A stretch of DNA of 64,000 nucleotides from Pseudomonas guariconensis (GTDB lineage Bacteria; Pseudomonadota; Gammaproteobacteria; Pseudomonadales; Pseudomonadaceae), in contig NZ_JADLJL010000002.1 in assembly GCF_015680235.1 (NCBI RefSeq), forward strand, positions 124,001-188,000, read 5' to 3'. Shown piece after piece: positions 44,323 through 53,226 of the stretch. A program made the translations under genes and the position numbers. Each line of letters opens with the position of its first letter. Position 1 is the first letter of the stretch. The notes under the pieces were generated by a model. It searched no databases. It saw only the letters and a program-made list of their open reading frames with translations, and had not been told where the DNA came from.

Positions 44323-45392
44323 GCATGGCCGTATCGCTCGATACCCGCCTGACCGCCTTGCTCGGGTGCCGCTACCCGATCGTCCAGACCGCCATGGGCT
44401 GGGTCGCCGACCCGCGCCTGGTGGCAGCTACCTGCAATGCCGGCGGTTTTGGCTTTCTCGCTGGGGCGACCATCGAACCGCAGCAGATGGATGCCGCGAT
44501 TCTCGAGACCAAACGCCTGACCGACCGCCCGTTCGGGGTCAACTTCCACATGTACCAGGCCAACGCCGAACAGATCGTCGAACTGGTGGTGCGCCACCAG
44601 GTGCGCGCCGTCAGCTACAGCCGCTCGCCGGGCAAGCAGATGATCGCTCGGCTCAAGGATGCCGGTGTGGTCTGCATGCCCACCGTGGGCGCCCTCAAGC
44701 ATGCGCAGAAGGCCGTGCAGATGGGCGCCGACGTGGTGACCGTGCAGGGCGGCGAGGGCGGCGGCCACACCGGCGCCGTGCCCACCGCCATGCTGCTGGG
44801 CCAGGTGCTCGATGCGGTGGAGGTGCCGGTGGTGGCTGCCGGTGGTTTCAAGGATGGTCGCGGACTGGTATCGGCCTTGGCCCAGGGCGCCGATGGCATC
44901 GCCATGGGCACGCGCTTTCTGATGACCGCCGACAGCCCGGTGCCCCGGGCCACCCTGGCGCGCTACCTGGCGGTCAAGGACCCGGCGGCGGTGATCGTCA
45001 GCCGGGCCATCGACGGTTTGCCGCAACGCATGATCCGCAACGAGCTGCTCGATGAGCTCGAGTCCGGCAGCGGCCTGCGCCGCTGGTTGCTGGCTGTGCG
45101 CAGCGGCCTGGCCTACCGCCGCCACACAGGCCTTGGCCTGGGCCAATTGCTCGGCAGCGCCCTGAAGATGCGCCGCGACGGCGGGCTCAGCGCCGCCCAG
45201 AGCCTGATGGCCGCCAACGCGCCGATGGTCATCCAGAAGGCCATGGTCGAAGGCCGCCCCGCCGAAGGCGTGCTGCCGGCCGGGCAGGTGGCAGCAGGCA
45301 TCGACAGCCTGCCGGGCTGCGCCGAACTGATCGCGCAGATCGTCCAGGACGCCGAGCAGCGCTTGGGCGCACTGTGCCGCCGAATTTCGTAA
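44319..45392 (+). CDS. ipdC: IpdC-like flavin-dependent reductase (nitronate monooxygenase family)
   Basis: The ATG at 44319 overlaps the previous stop (ATGA) and follows GGGAGG, giving 357 residues. PIVQTAMGWVADPRLVAAT, VQGGEGGGHTG, VVAAGGFKDGRGLVSAL and AMGTRFLMT are the FMN-binding signature of the 2-nitropropane dioxygenase family. Its full pattern follows M. tuberculosis IpdC, needed in HIP degradation, rather than a detoxifying nitronate monooxygenase. It is placed between the crotonase and echA20. Confidence 0.8.
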   Translation: MSMAVSLDTRLTALLGCRYPIVQTAMGWVADPRLVAATCNAGGFGFLAGATIEPQQMDAAILETKRLTDRPFGVNFHMYQANAEQIVELVVRHQVRAVSYSRSPGKQMIARLKDAGVVCMPTVGALKHAQKAVQMGADVVTVQGGEGGGHTGAVPTAMLLGQVLDAVEVPVVAAGGFKDGRGLVSALAQGADGIAMGTRFLMTADSPVPRATLARYLAVKDPAAVIVSRAIDGLPQRMIRNELLDELESGSGLRRWLLAVRSGLAYRRHTGLGLGQLLGSALKMRRDGGLSAAQSLMAANAPMVIQKAMVEGRPAEGVLPAGQVAAGIDSLPGCAELIAQIVQDAEQRLGALCRRIS

Positions 45393-45404
45393 GGGGGAAT
45401 CCGA

Positions 45405-46160
45405 ATGCAACCATTCAGTGTCAGCATTGACAACGGCATCGCCGAGATGGTCTTCGACCATCCCCCGGTCAATGCCTTCAACAGCCGGGGCTGGGCCGAC
45501 ATCGCCAGTACGCTCCGAGCGCTGGGCGAAGACGAGCAGGTGCGGGTCATCGTCATCCGTGCCGAAGGCCGTGGCTTCTGCGCCGGGGTCGACATCAAGG
45601 AACTGGCCGCCGACGGCAACCTGATCGTCGCGGTCAACAAGGGCAACTACGACACCTTCAAGGCCGTGCACCGCAACCCGGTGCCGGTGATCGTCGCCGT
45701 GCATGGCTTCGTCCTGGGCGGCGGCATCGGTATCTGCGGCGCCGCCGATATCGTCGTCGCTGCCGAATGCGCCCGCTTCGGCGTGCCTGAGGTGGACCGT
45801 GGCGCCATGGGCGGCGGCGCTCACCTGCAGCGCCTGTTCCCGGTGCAGAAGGTGCGTCACATGTACTTCTCTGGCGAGATGATCGACGCCGCCGAGGCCT
45901 TCCGCCTGGGCGCAGTCGAGCGTGTGGTGCCACGCGAGCAACTGCGCGAGGCGGCGCTTGGCATCGCTGCATCCATCGCCGCCAAGAGCTCGGCGATGAT
46001 CCGCCTGGCCAAGGAAGCGCTCAACGGCATCGAGGACGGCGATCTGGAAGACAAATACCGCTGGGAGCAGGGCTTCACCCTAGAAGCCTACCGCACCCAG
46101 GACTCCCAGGAAGCTCGCGACTCGTTCGTCGAGAAGCGCAACGCCAACTTCAACGGTTGA
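45405..46160 (+). CDS. echA20: EchA20-like ring-D hydrolase
   Basis: This encodes 251 residues. DHPPVNAFNSRGW, VIRAEGRGFCAGVDIKEL, GFVLGGGIGICGAADIVVA and FGVPEVDRGAMGGGAHLQRL match M. tuberculosis EchA20 closely as I recall it. EchA20 is a crotonase-fold enzyme that hydrolytically opens ring D of HIEC-CoA before IpdAB opens ring C. The gene is within the same operon as ipdABC. Confidence 0.82.
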   Translation: MQPFSVSIDNGIAEMVFDHPPVNAFNSRGWADIASTLRALGEDEQVRVIVIRAEGRGFCAGVDIKELAADGNLIVAVNKGNYDTFKAVHRNPVPVIVAVHGFVLGGGIGICGAADIVVAAECARFGVPEVDRGAMGGGAHLQRLFPVQKVRHMYFSGEMIDAAEAFRLGAVERVVPREQLREAALGIAASIAAKSSAMIRLAKEALNGIEDGDLEDKYRWEQGFTLEAYRTQDSQEARDSFVEKRNANFNG

Positions 46161-46171
46161 GGGCAGCGAAC

Positions 46172-47338
46172 ATGGACCTTACCTACACACCGGCCCAGCA
46201 GGCCTTCCGCGCCGAGGTGCGGGCCTGGCTGCAGGCCAACGTCCCGGCCCAGCCATTGCCCTCGTTCGACACCGAGGAGGGCTTTGCCGCCCACCGCGCC
46301 TGGGAAGCGCGCCTGAACGAAGGGCGCTGGGGCATGGTCACCTGGCCGACCCGCCTGGGTGGGCGCGGTTGCGACTTGATCGAGTGGCTGATCTTCGAGG
46401 AAGAGTACTACCGCGCCAACGCCCCGGCGCGGGTCAACCAGAACGGTATCTTCCTGCTCGGGCCCACCCTCATGGAGTACGGTACCGAGGAGCAGAAAGC
46501 GCGCTTCCTGCCTCGCATGGCCACCGGGCAGGACATCTGGGCCCAAGGTTGGTCCGAGCCGGGCGCCGGCTCCGACATGGCGGCGATCCGCTCGCGGGCC
46601 GAGCGTGACGGCGACCATTACGTGATCAACGGCCAGAAGACCTGGTCTACACGCGCGGTCTGGGCCGACTGGGTGTTCGGCATCTTCCGCACCGACCCCG
46701 GTTCCCAGCGCCACCATGGCCTGACCTTCATCCTGGTGCCACTCGACAGCCCCGGCATCACCGTGCGGCCGATCCCTCAGCTCAACGGCTTGCCGGGCTT
46801 CGCCGAGATCTTCTTCGACGATGTGCGCGTGCCGATGGAGAACGTGTTGGGCGGCGAGGGCATGGGCTGGCACGTGGCGATGTCCACGGCTGGCTTCGAA
46901 CGCGGCCTGATGCTGCGCTCGCCGGCGCGCTTCCAGGAGACCGCTCGGCGCTTGGTGCAGTTGTACCAGGCCAACCGCGAGAGCGCCGACCGCGACCCTG
47001 CCATCGGCGAAGCGGTGATGCGCGCCTGGTTGGACGCCGAGGCCTACACCCAGCAGACCTACATGACTGCCTCGCAGCTGGTCAAGGGCGGGCGTATCGG
47101 GCCTGAATCCTCGACCAACAAGATCTTCTGGTCCGAACTTGACCTGCGCATGCACGAAACTGCCATGAGCATCCTTGGCTTGCGCGGTGAGCTGCTGCCC
47201 GAGGCACCGGCCGCAGGCGATGTCGGCCACTGGCTGGACGGCTTCCTGTTCGCCCAGGCCGGGCCGATCTATGCCGGCACCAACGAGATCCAGCGCAACA
47301 TCATCGCCGAACGCATGCTCGGCATGCCGCGTGCCTGA
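46172..47338 (+). CDS. Acyl-CoA dehydrogenase, FadE31-like subunit
   Basis: The ATG at 46172 is chosen over one five codons upstream that overlaps the echA20 stop. This gives 388 residues with the ACAD features WAQGWSEPGAGSDMA, INGQKTWST and the C-terminal GTNEIQRNIIAERMLGMPR. It is followed 10 bases later by a shorter ACAD, an arrangement typical of heterotetrameric steroid ACADs in which each half contributes part of the FAD site. It probably acts in the late HIP pathway, like the FadE31/32/33 group, by context. Confidence 0.78.
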   Translation: MDLTYTPAQQAFRAEVRAWLQANVPAQPLPSFDTEEGFAAHRAWEARLNEGRWGMVTWPTRLGGRGCDLIEWLIFEEEYYRANAPARVNQNGIFLLGPTLMEYGTEEQKARFLPRMATGQDIWAQGWSEPGAGSDMAAIRSRAERDGDHYVINGQKTWSTRAVWADWVFGIFRTDPGSQRHHGLTFILVPLDSPGITVRPIPQLNGLPGFAEIFFDDVRVPMENVLGGEGMGWHVAMSTAGFERGLMLRSPARFQETARRLVQLYQANRESADRDPAIGEAVMRAWLDAEAYTQQTYMTASQLVKGGRIGPESSTNKIFWSELDLRMHETAMSILGLRGELLPEAPAAGDVGHWLDGFLFAQAGPIYAGTNEIQRNIIAERMLGMPRA

Positions 47339-47348
47339 GGGAGAGACC

Positions 47349-48404
47349 ATGGACTTCAGTTTCAACAGCGACCAGTTGCTCTTCCAGGACAACGTACGCA
47401 GTTTCTTGATCAACGAAGTGACCCCTGAACGCATCCGCGAGTTGTGGCTGACCGACAGCGGCCGCTGCGACCAGCTCTGGGCGCAGCTGGTGGAGCTGGG
47501 CCTGACCGGCCTGACCGTGCCGGAGCAGTATGGCGGCATGGGCCTGGGGGCCCTGGACTTCGTCCTGCTGGCCCAGGAATGCGGTTACGCCGGGCTGCCA
47601 GAGCCGCTGGTGGAAACCATGCTGGTGGCGGTGCCGCTGCTGGCCGAACTGGGCGAGGCCCATGAGGGGCTCAAGCACGACTGGCTGGGGCGCGTGGCCG
47701 AAGGGCAGGCGCGCCTGGCGGTGTGCGAGCCGGGCAACCCGCTGGTCAGCGATGCCCACGTCGCCGACCTGCTGCTGCTCAGCCACGGCGATGAGTTGCA
47801 CGCGGTGCCGCGCGAGGACGTCGAGCTGGTGCGCAACCCATCGGTCGACCCCAGCCGTCAGCTGTTCCAGGTGCGCTGGACGCCGGGTGCGGCCACCTGC
47901 GTGGCCCGTGGCGAGGAGGCGGCGCGACTGCTGGCGCGGGCCTTCGAGCGCGGCGCGCTGGGCTGTGCGGCGCAGTTGCTGGGCCTGGCCAAGCGCATGG
48001 TGGACCTGGCGGTGGACTACAGCTTCGAGCGCAAGCAGTTCGGCAAGCCGATCGGCTCGTTCCAGGCGGTCAAGCACCTGATGGCCAACGTCGCGGTGCG
48101 CATCGAGTTCGCCAAGGGCCCGCTGTACCGCGCCGCCCATGCGGTGGCCCACGGTGAGGCAGAGCAGGCGCTGGCCGTGTCCCATGCTCGGTTGGCCGCC
48201 TCGGAGGCTGCGCTGCTGGCTGCGCGCAACGCCATTCAGACCCACGGTGCGATGGGCTACACCTGGGAAGTCGACCTGCAGCTGTTCATGAAGCGCGCCT
48301 GGGCGCTGGACAAGGCCTGGGGCGACCACGCCCTGCACAAGGCGCGAATCCGCGAGGCGCTGTTCGACCGCGAGTTGGCCATTGGCGCCGGCACCACCTT
48401 CTGA
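47349..48404 (+). CDS. Acyl-CoA dehydrogenase, short partner subunit (FadE32/33-like)
   Basis: This encodes 351 residues, shorter than full ACADs. The N-terminal helical domain and the C-terminal FERKQFGKPIGSFQAVKHLMA and AIQTHGAMGYTWE segments are clear, but the middle beta domain is reduced. It is the likely partner of the preceding gene. A REP element (48454-48478, GTGGGAGCGGGCTTGCCCCG) follows before the thiolase. Confidence 0.78.
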   Translation: MDFSFNSDQLLFQDNVRSFLINEVTPERIRELWLTDSGRCDQLWAQLVELGLTGLTVPEQYGGMGLGALDFVLLAQECGYAGLPEPLVETMLVAVPLLAELGEAHEGLKHDWLGRVAEGQARLAVCEPGNPLVSDAHVADLLLLSHGDELHAVPREDVELVRNPSVDPSRQLFQVRWTPGAATCVARGEEAARLLARAFERGALGCAAQLLGLAKRMVDLAVDYSFERKQFGKPIGSFQAVKHLMANVAVRIEFAKGPLYRAAHAVAHGEAEQALAVSHARLAASEAALLAARNAIQTHGAMGYTWEVDLQLFMKRAWALDKAWGDHALHKARIREALFDRELAIGAGTTF

Positions 48405-48453
48405 TGCTTCGGCGATGGATGGCAAGGGCCTTGCCCTTGATCCCTGGCCCCTC

Positions 48454-48478
48454 TGTGGGAGCGGGCTTGCCCCGCGAT
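48454..48478. repeat. Single REP element inside the operon
   Basis: The sequence TGTGGGAGCGGGCTTGCCCC, continuing to GCGAT, sits in the 139-base gap between the short ACAD and fadA6. A second hairpin, CACCGGCGCAGCCGGTG, follows. It might attenuate downstream expression. Confidence 0.65.
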
Positions 48479-48543
48479 CACCGGCGCAGCCGGTGCCATT
48501 CACCGATGGCGCAACCAACCGTTTTTGTCTTGTGAGGTAGAAC

Positions 48544-49692
48544 ATGCCCGAAGCTTATATCGTCGATGCCCTGCGCACGCCCACCGGGCGGCGCAAGGGC
48601 GGCCTGGCGCACATTCATGCAGCGGACCTGGGCGGCCATGTGCTACGCGCCCTGGTCGAGCGCAACCCGATCCCCGACAACGACTACGACGACGTGATCT
48701 TCGGCTGCGTCGACACCATCGGCCCGCTGGCCGGCGACATCGCCCGTACCGCCTGGCTGGCCGCCGGGCTCAGCCAGGCGGTGCCGGGCACCACCATCGA
48801 CCGCCAGTGCGGTTCTTCGCAGCAGGCGGTGCATTTCGCCGCTCAGGCGGTGATGAGCGGCACCCAGGACGTGGTGGTCGCCGGTGGCGTGCAGACCATG
48901 ACCCAGATCCCCATCTCGTCGGCCATGACGGCTGCCGAACCCCTGGGTTTCGGCGACCCGTTCACCGGCTCCGAGGGCTGGGTGCGGCGTTACGGCGCGA
49001 CGCCTCCGACCCAGTTCCGCGCCGCGCAGATGATCGCCGAGCGCTGGCAGCTCAGCCGCCAGGCGCTCGAAGCCTACTCGCTGGAATCGCATCGGCGGGC
49101 CTTGCGCGCCATTGAGCAAGGGTATTTCAAACGCGAAATCGTACCCTTGGCCGGCGTCGAGCACGACGAAACCCCACGTCACACCAGCCTGGAGAAAATG
49201 GCCGAGCTGGAAAGCCTGTTCGGCTGCGACCGGGTCACTGCCGGGGTGTCGAGCCAGACCTGCGACGCCGCCAGTGCCGTGCTGATCGTCTCCGAGGCCG
49301 CGCTCAAGCGCTACAACCTCACGCCCCGGGCACGCATCCACCACATGAGCGTGCGTGCCGACGACCCGGTGTGGATGCTCACCGCGCCCATTCCGGCCAC
49401 CGCCTATGCCCTCAAGCGTGCCGGCATGCGCCTGGAAGACATCGACCGGGTGGAGATCAACGAGGCCTTCGCCTCGGTAGCCATGGCCTGGATCGACGAG
49501 ACCGGCTATCCCCATGCCCAAACCAACGTCAATGGTGGGGCCATTGCCTTGGGCCACCCGCTGGGCGCCACCGGTACCCGGCTGATGTGCAGCCTGCTCC
49601 ATGAACTGGAGCGCAGTGGCGGCCGCTATGGCCTGCAGACCATGTGCGAAGGCGGCGGCCAGGCCAACGTGACCATCATCGAGCGCCTGTAA
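48544..49692 (+). CDS. fadA6: FadA6-like thiolase
   Basis: This encodes 382 residues. The nucleophile Cys is in [10 protein letters not shown] near residue 92. [27 protein letters not shown] and the C-terminal [18 protein letters not shown] provide the His and second Cys. The sequence follows M. tuberculosis FadA6 closely as I recall it. FadA6 cleaves the open-chain CoA thioester made after IpdAB ring opening to give the MOODA-CoA branch. Confidence 0.85.
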   Translation: MPEAYIVDALRTPTGRRKGGLAHIHAADLGGHVLRALVERNPIPDNDYDDVIFGCVDTIGPLAGDIARTAWLAAGLSQAVPGTTIDRQCGSSQQAVHFAAQAVMSGTQDVVVAGGVQTMTQIPISSAMTAAEPLGFGDPFTGSEGWVRRYGATPPTQFRAAQMIAERWQLSRQALEAYSLESHRRALRAIEQGYFKREIVPLAGVEHDETPRHTSLEKMAELESLFGCDRVTAGVSSQTCDAASAVLIVSEAALKRYNLTPRARIHHMSVRADDPVWMLTAPIPATAYALKRAGMRLEDIDRVEINEAFASVAMAWIDETGYPHAQTNVNGGAIALGHPLGATGTRLMCSLLHELERSGGRYGLQTMCEGGGQANVTIIERL

Positions 49693-49708
49693 GCGCAGGA
49701 GAATACCC

Positions 49709-50584
49709 ATGAGCAGTTGCAACAACCGAGTCGTGGTCATCACTGGCGCCGGCGGCGGCCTGGGCCGTGCCTACGCCCTGGCCTTCGCCGCCGAGGGCGC
49801 CAAGGTGGTGGTCAATGACATCAACCGTGACGCCGCCGAAGCGGTGGTCGCGCAGATCCGCGAGCAGGATGGCCAGGCCATCGCCAACAGCAATGACATC
49901 ACCTGTTACGAAGATGCCGGGCGCATCGTCGCGGCGGCGCTGGAAGCCTTCGGCGGCCTCGACGTGGTAGTGAACAACGCCGGCATCTGTCGCGACCGCA
50001 TGTTCGCCAGCCTCACCGAGGCGGACTGGGACGCGGTGGTGGCGGTGCACCTCAAAGGCCACTTCTGCCTCTCCAGCCACGCCGTGCGCCATTGGCGCGA
50101 GCAGGCCAAGAACGGCGTGAAAGTCGATGCGCGCATCATCAACACCAGCTCCGGGGCAGGCCTGCAAGGCTCGATCGGGCAGTCCAACTACGCCGCGGCC
50201 AAGGGGGGGATCGCCTCGCTGACCCTGGTCCAGGCGGCCGAGCTTGCGCGCTACGGCATCACCGTCAACGCTTTGGCCCCGGCGGCCCGCACCGGCATGA
50301 CCGAGGGCGTGTTCGGTGAAGCGATGAAAAAGCCCGAGCAGGGCTTTGACTACTTCGCCCCGGAGAACGTCGCGCCGGTGGTGGTGTGGCTGGGCTCGAG
50401 GGAGTCGGCTGGCGTGACCGGGCAAATGTTCGAGGTCGAGGGCGGCAAGCTGTCCATCGCCGACGGCTGGCGGCGCGGGCCGCTGGTCGACAACCAGGGG
50501 CGTTGGGCCGTGGCCGAGGTCGGTGCGGCGGTGGGTGAACTGCTCGAGCGCGCTGTGCCGGCGCAGAAAGTCTACGGCAGCTGA
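49709..50584 (+). CDS. Short-chain dehydrogenase, Rv3548c-like
   Basis: This encodes 291 residues. TGAGGGLGRAYALAFAAEGA, NNAGICRDRM, IINTSSGAGLQGSIGQSNYA and the ending of about 60 residues beyond the usual SDR (KLSIADGWRRGPLVDNQGRW) match the long SDR Rv3548c of the mycobacterial HIP cluster. Resembles the MFE-2 dehydrogenase domain, so a 3-hydroxyacyl-CoA dehydrogenase role is plausible. It is the last gene of the hsaC operon and is followed by a strong terminator. Confidence 0.8.
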   Translation: MSSCNNRVVVITGAGGGLGRAYALAFAAEGAKVVVNDINRDAAEAVVAQIREQDGQAIANSNDITCYEDAGRIVAAALEAFGGLDVVVNNAGICRDRMFASLTEADWDAVVAVHLKGHFCLSSHAVRHWREQAKNGVKVDARIINTSSGAGLQGSIGQSNYAAAKGGIASLTLVQAAELARYGITVNALAPAARTGMTEGVFGEAMKKPEQGFDYFAPENVAPVVVWLGSRESAGVTGQMFEVEGGKLSIADGWRRGPLVDNQGRWAVAEVGAAVGELLERAVPAQKVYGS

Positions 50585-50610
50585 TTCAACTGTTTCGCCA
50601 CATGGGCGGG

Positions 50611-50645
50611 ACCGCACCACATGCCAGGGTGGTGCGGTTTTTTTT
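50611..50645 (+). terminator. Strong terminator of the hsaC-ipd operon
   Basis: Perfect ten-base arms ACCGCACCAC / GTGGTGCGGT with loop ATGCCAGG run into eight T, 26 bases after the SDR stop. Confidence 0.9.
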
Positions 50646-50687
50646 CGTCTGGAGACCGGGCAGAGATCGATGAGGGCTGCTCCGCAG

Positions 50688-50760
50688 CCCTTTCGCGGCA
50701 CAAGGTCGCGCGTAAAAAACAGCGCGGGCCCTGTAGAAGCGGCCTTGTGTCGCGAAAGGG
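50688..50760. repeat. Inverted REP pair
   Basis: CCCTTTCGCGGCACAAGG (50688-50705) and its near-perfect reverse complement (50743-50760) flank 37 bases. It lies between the terminator and the next operator. Confidence 0.75.
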
Positions 50761-50771
50761 CCCCAGAAGCC

Positions 50772-50787
50772 TAGTCCACTTGGCCGA
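50772..50787. promoter_or_regulatory. Candidate operator of the fadE-ipdF-ksi operon
   Basis: TAGTCC-ACTT-GGCCGA fits the palindrome with one mismatch in the second half site, 64 bases before the start at 50852. Confidence 0.6.
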
Positions 50788-50851
50788 TTCCCCCGGCCCG
50801 GCATCTGGCCACACTCAAGCCATCCGGGCCAGACGAGTAGAAGACGCCGCG

Positions 50852-52024
50852 ATGGACTTTGCATTCAGCGACGAGCAGGAAATGATTCGCGCATCGGCCG
50901 AGGGCTTCCTCGCCGATGTTTCCGACTGTGCCGCCGTGCGGGCAGCGATGGTCAGCGAAAACGGTTACGACACCGACCTCTGGCAACGCCTGTGCAGCGA
51001 AATGTACTGGCCTGCCATCCATATTCCCGAAGCCTATGGCGGCTTGGGCCTGGGCTTCGTCGAGCTGGCCATCCTGCTCGAGCAGATGGGGCGGCGTCTG
51101 CTGTGCTCGCCCTTCTTCGCCACGGCCTGCCTGGCCACGCCGGCACTGCTGCTAGCCGGTAGCGAAGCGCAGAAACAGCGCTGGCTGCCCGCCATTGCAG
51201 AGGGCCGCGTGCGTGGCACCCTGGCCTTTGGCGACGGCGGTGCCTGGACCTTCCAAGGCATCGGCGTCACGGCCACGCCCGAGGGCGATGGCTATGTGCT
51301 CGACGGCGAATACGCGCAAGTGATCGACGGCCACAGCGCCGACCTGCTGGTGGTCGCGGCGCGGCTGGCTGGCAGCACGGGCGAACACGGCATCGGCCTG
51401 TTCCTGGTCGAGGCCGGGCAGGCGGGCCTGGCCCGCCAGTGGCAGCCGACCATGGACCAGACCCGGCGCCTGGGCCGTATGTGTTTCACGCGCCTGTACG
51501 TGGCTGCGGATGCGGTGCTCGGCGAGGCCGGCCAGGCCTGGCCGCAGTTGCAGAACGTGCTGCGCCTGGCCTGCGTGGGCTTGGCTGCAGAGCAGGTGGG
51601 CGGGGCCCAGCAGGCGCTGGATTTGAGCGTGGCCTACCTGCAGGAGCGCCAGCAGTTCGGCCGCCCCTTGGCCAGCTTCCAGGCCCTCAAGCACCGCGCC
51701 GCCGACATGATGTTGCAGGTCGAGTGCGCGCGCTCGGCGAGCTATTACGCCGCTTGCGTCGCCCAGGAAGCGCTGGACCCGGCAGGTGATGCACAGGTGG
51801 CCGCCGAACTGCCGCTGGCCGCCGCCCTGGCCAAGTCGCAGTGCTCCCAGGCGTACTTCCACTGCGCCGCGGAGGCGATCCAGCTGCACGGCGGCGTGGG
51901 CTTCACCTGGGAATACGACCCGCATCTGTATTTCAAGCGTGCCCGGGCCAGCGAGAGCTACCTCGGCGCACCGGCCTGGCATCTGCAGCAGATCGCCAAC
52001 GTGATTATCGGGGAGCAGCCATGA
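50852..52024 (+). CDS. Acyl-CoA dehydrogenase, partner of FadE30-like enzyme
   Basis: The ATG at 50852 gives 390 residues. The beta domain lacks the usual W-(S/T)-EP-GAGSD sequence (TLAFGDGGAWTFQG instead), while the C-terminal LQERQQFGRPLASFQALKHRAADMM and AIQLHGGVGFTWEYDPHLYFKRA are intact. It overlaps the next ACAD gene by 4 bases (ATGA), so a heteromeric complex is likely. It probably oxidises a HIP-derived CoA ester. Confidence 0.78.
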   Translation: MDFAFSDEQEMIRASAEGFLADVSDCAAVRAAMVSENGYDTDLWQRLCSEMYWPAIHIPEAYGGLGLGFVELAILLEQMGRRLLCSPFFATACLATPALLLAGSEAQKQRWLPAIAEGRVRGTLAFGDGGAWTFQGIGVTATPEGDGYVLDGEYAQVIDGHSADLLVVAARLAGSTGEHGIGLFLVEAGQAGLARQWQPTMDQTRRLGRMCFTRLYVAADAVLGEAGQAWPQLQNVLRLACVGLAAEQVGGAQQALDLSVAYLQERQQFGRPLASFQALKHRAADMMLQVECARSASYYAACVAQEALDPAGDAQVAAELPLAAALAKSQCSQAYFHCAAEAIQLHGGVGFTWEYDPHLYFKRARASESYLGAPAWHLQQIANVIIGEQP

Positions 52025-53211
52025 AGATCCGTTTCAGTGAGCAGGACGAGCGTTTCCGCCAGGAGATCGCCGACTGGATGGCCGCCAACCTGCAAGGCGA
52101 GTTCGAGGCCCTGCGTTTTCGTGGCGGCCCGGGCGATGAACACATGTTTCCCGAGGAACGCAAGGCCTGGGAGCGCAAGCTCGCCGCAGGCGGTTGGACC
52201 TGCGTGGGCTGGGCGCCGGAGCATGGCGGGCGAGGGCTTTCGATCAGCCAGCAGGTGATCTTCCACGAAGAGTACGCCCGTGCCGGCGGCCCTGGCCGCA
52301 TGGGGCATATCGGCGAAGGCCTGGCAGGGCCGACCATCGCCGCCTTCGGCAGTGACGAGCAAAAGCAACGCTTCCTACCGGGCATCGTCCAGGGCACCAC
52401 GTTCTGGTGCCAGGGCTATTCCGAGCCGGGCGCAGGCTCTGACCTGGCTGCGGTGAAGACCCGCGCCGCCCAGGACGCCAACGGCGACTGGCTGATCAAT
52501 GGGCAAAAGGTGTGGACCTCGCTGGCCCACGAGTCGGACTGGTGCTTCGTGCTGGCCCGCACCGAGCCGGGCAGCGTTGGTCATCATGGCCTGTCGTTCC
52601 TGCTGGTGCCGATGGACCAACCGGGTATCAGCGTGCGGCCGATCGAGCAGATGACCGGCACCTCGGAGTTCAACGAGGTGTTCTTCGACGATGCGCGAAC
52701 CGACGCTGGCAACATCGTCGGCCAGCCGGGCGAGGGCTGGAAGATCGCCATGGCCCTGCTGGGTTTCGAACGCGGGGTGTCCACCCTCGGCCAGCAGATG
52801 CAGTTCCAGAACGAGCTCGACGAAATCATCGCCATCGCCCGGCGCAACGGCGCCGACCGCGACCCACACCTGCGCCAACGCCTGAGCGAGGCGTGGTGCG
52901 GTCTGCGCATTCTGCGCTACAACTCGCTGCGCATGCTCTCCGGGCCTCAGGACGGCTCGCTGCGCCGCGAGGCGACCATCTACAAGCTGGGCTGGTCGAG
53001 CTGGCACGCCAGCCTCGGCAAGCTGGCCATGGACGTGCTCGGCCCGCAGGCCGAGCTGCTCGAGGCCGCCCCCTACCAGCTGAGCCGCCTGCAGTCGCTG
53101 TACCTGTTCAGCCGCGCCGACACCCTGTACGGCGGCAGTAACGAGATCCAGCGCAACATCATTGCCGAACGCGCCCTGGGCATGCCCCGGGAGCCGCGGC
53201 CACGCCCCTGA
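52021..53211 (+). CDS. fadE30: FadE30-like acyl-CoA dehydrogenase
   Basis: This encodes 396 residues. GGPGDEHMFPEERKAWERKL, GWAPEHGGRGLS, WCQGYSEPGAGSDLA, GQKVWTSLAHESDWCFVLA and GGSNEIQRNIIAERALGMPRE follow M. tuberculosis FadE30 closely as I recall it. FadE30 catalyses dehydrogenation of the propanoyl-CoA side chain of hydroxy-HIP-CoA. Its start overlaps the upstream ACAD, and ipdF follows after 15 bases. Confidence 0.83.
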   Translation: MKIRFSEQDERFRQEIADWMAANLQGEFEALRFRGGPGDEHMFPEERKAWERKLAAGGWTCVGWAPEHGGRGLSISQQVIFHEEYARAGGPGRMGHIGEGLAGPTIAAFGSDEQKQRFLPGIVQGTTFWCQGYSEPGAGSDLAAVKTRAAQDANGDWLINGQKVWTSLAHESDWCFVLARTEPGSVGHHGLSFLLVPMDQPGISVRPIEQMTGTSEFNEVFFDDARTDAGNIVGQPGEGWKIAMALLGFERGVSTLGQQMQFQNELDEIIAIARRNGADRDPHLRQRLSEAWCGLRILRYNSLRMLSGPQDGSLRREATIYKLGWSSWHASLGKLAMDVLGPQAELLEAAPYQLSRLQSLYLFSRADTLYGGSNEIQRNIIAERALGMPREPRPRP

Positions 53212-53226
53212 TCGAGGAGTCTTTGC

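Noticed and set aside
44319..45392. Nitronate monooxygenase as the function of this gene
   Set aside because: The family is right, but the gene lies within ipdAB/echA20 and follows the IpdC pattern, so a role in HIP degradation is more likely than nitronate detoxification.
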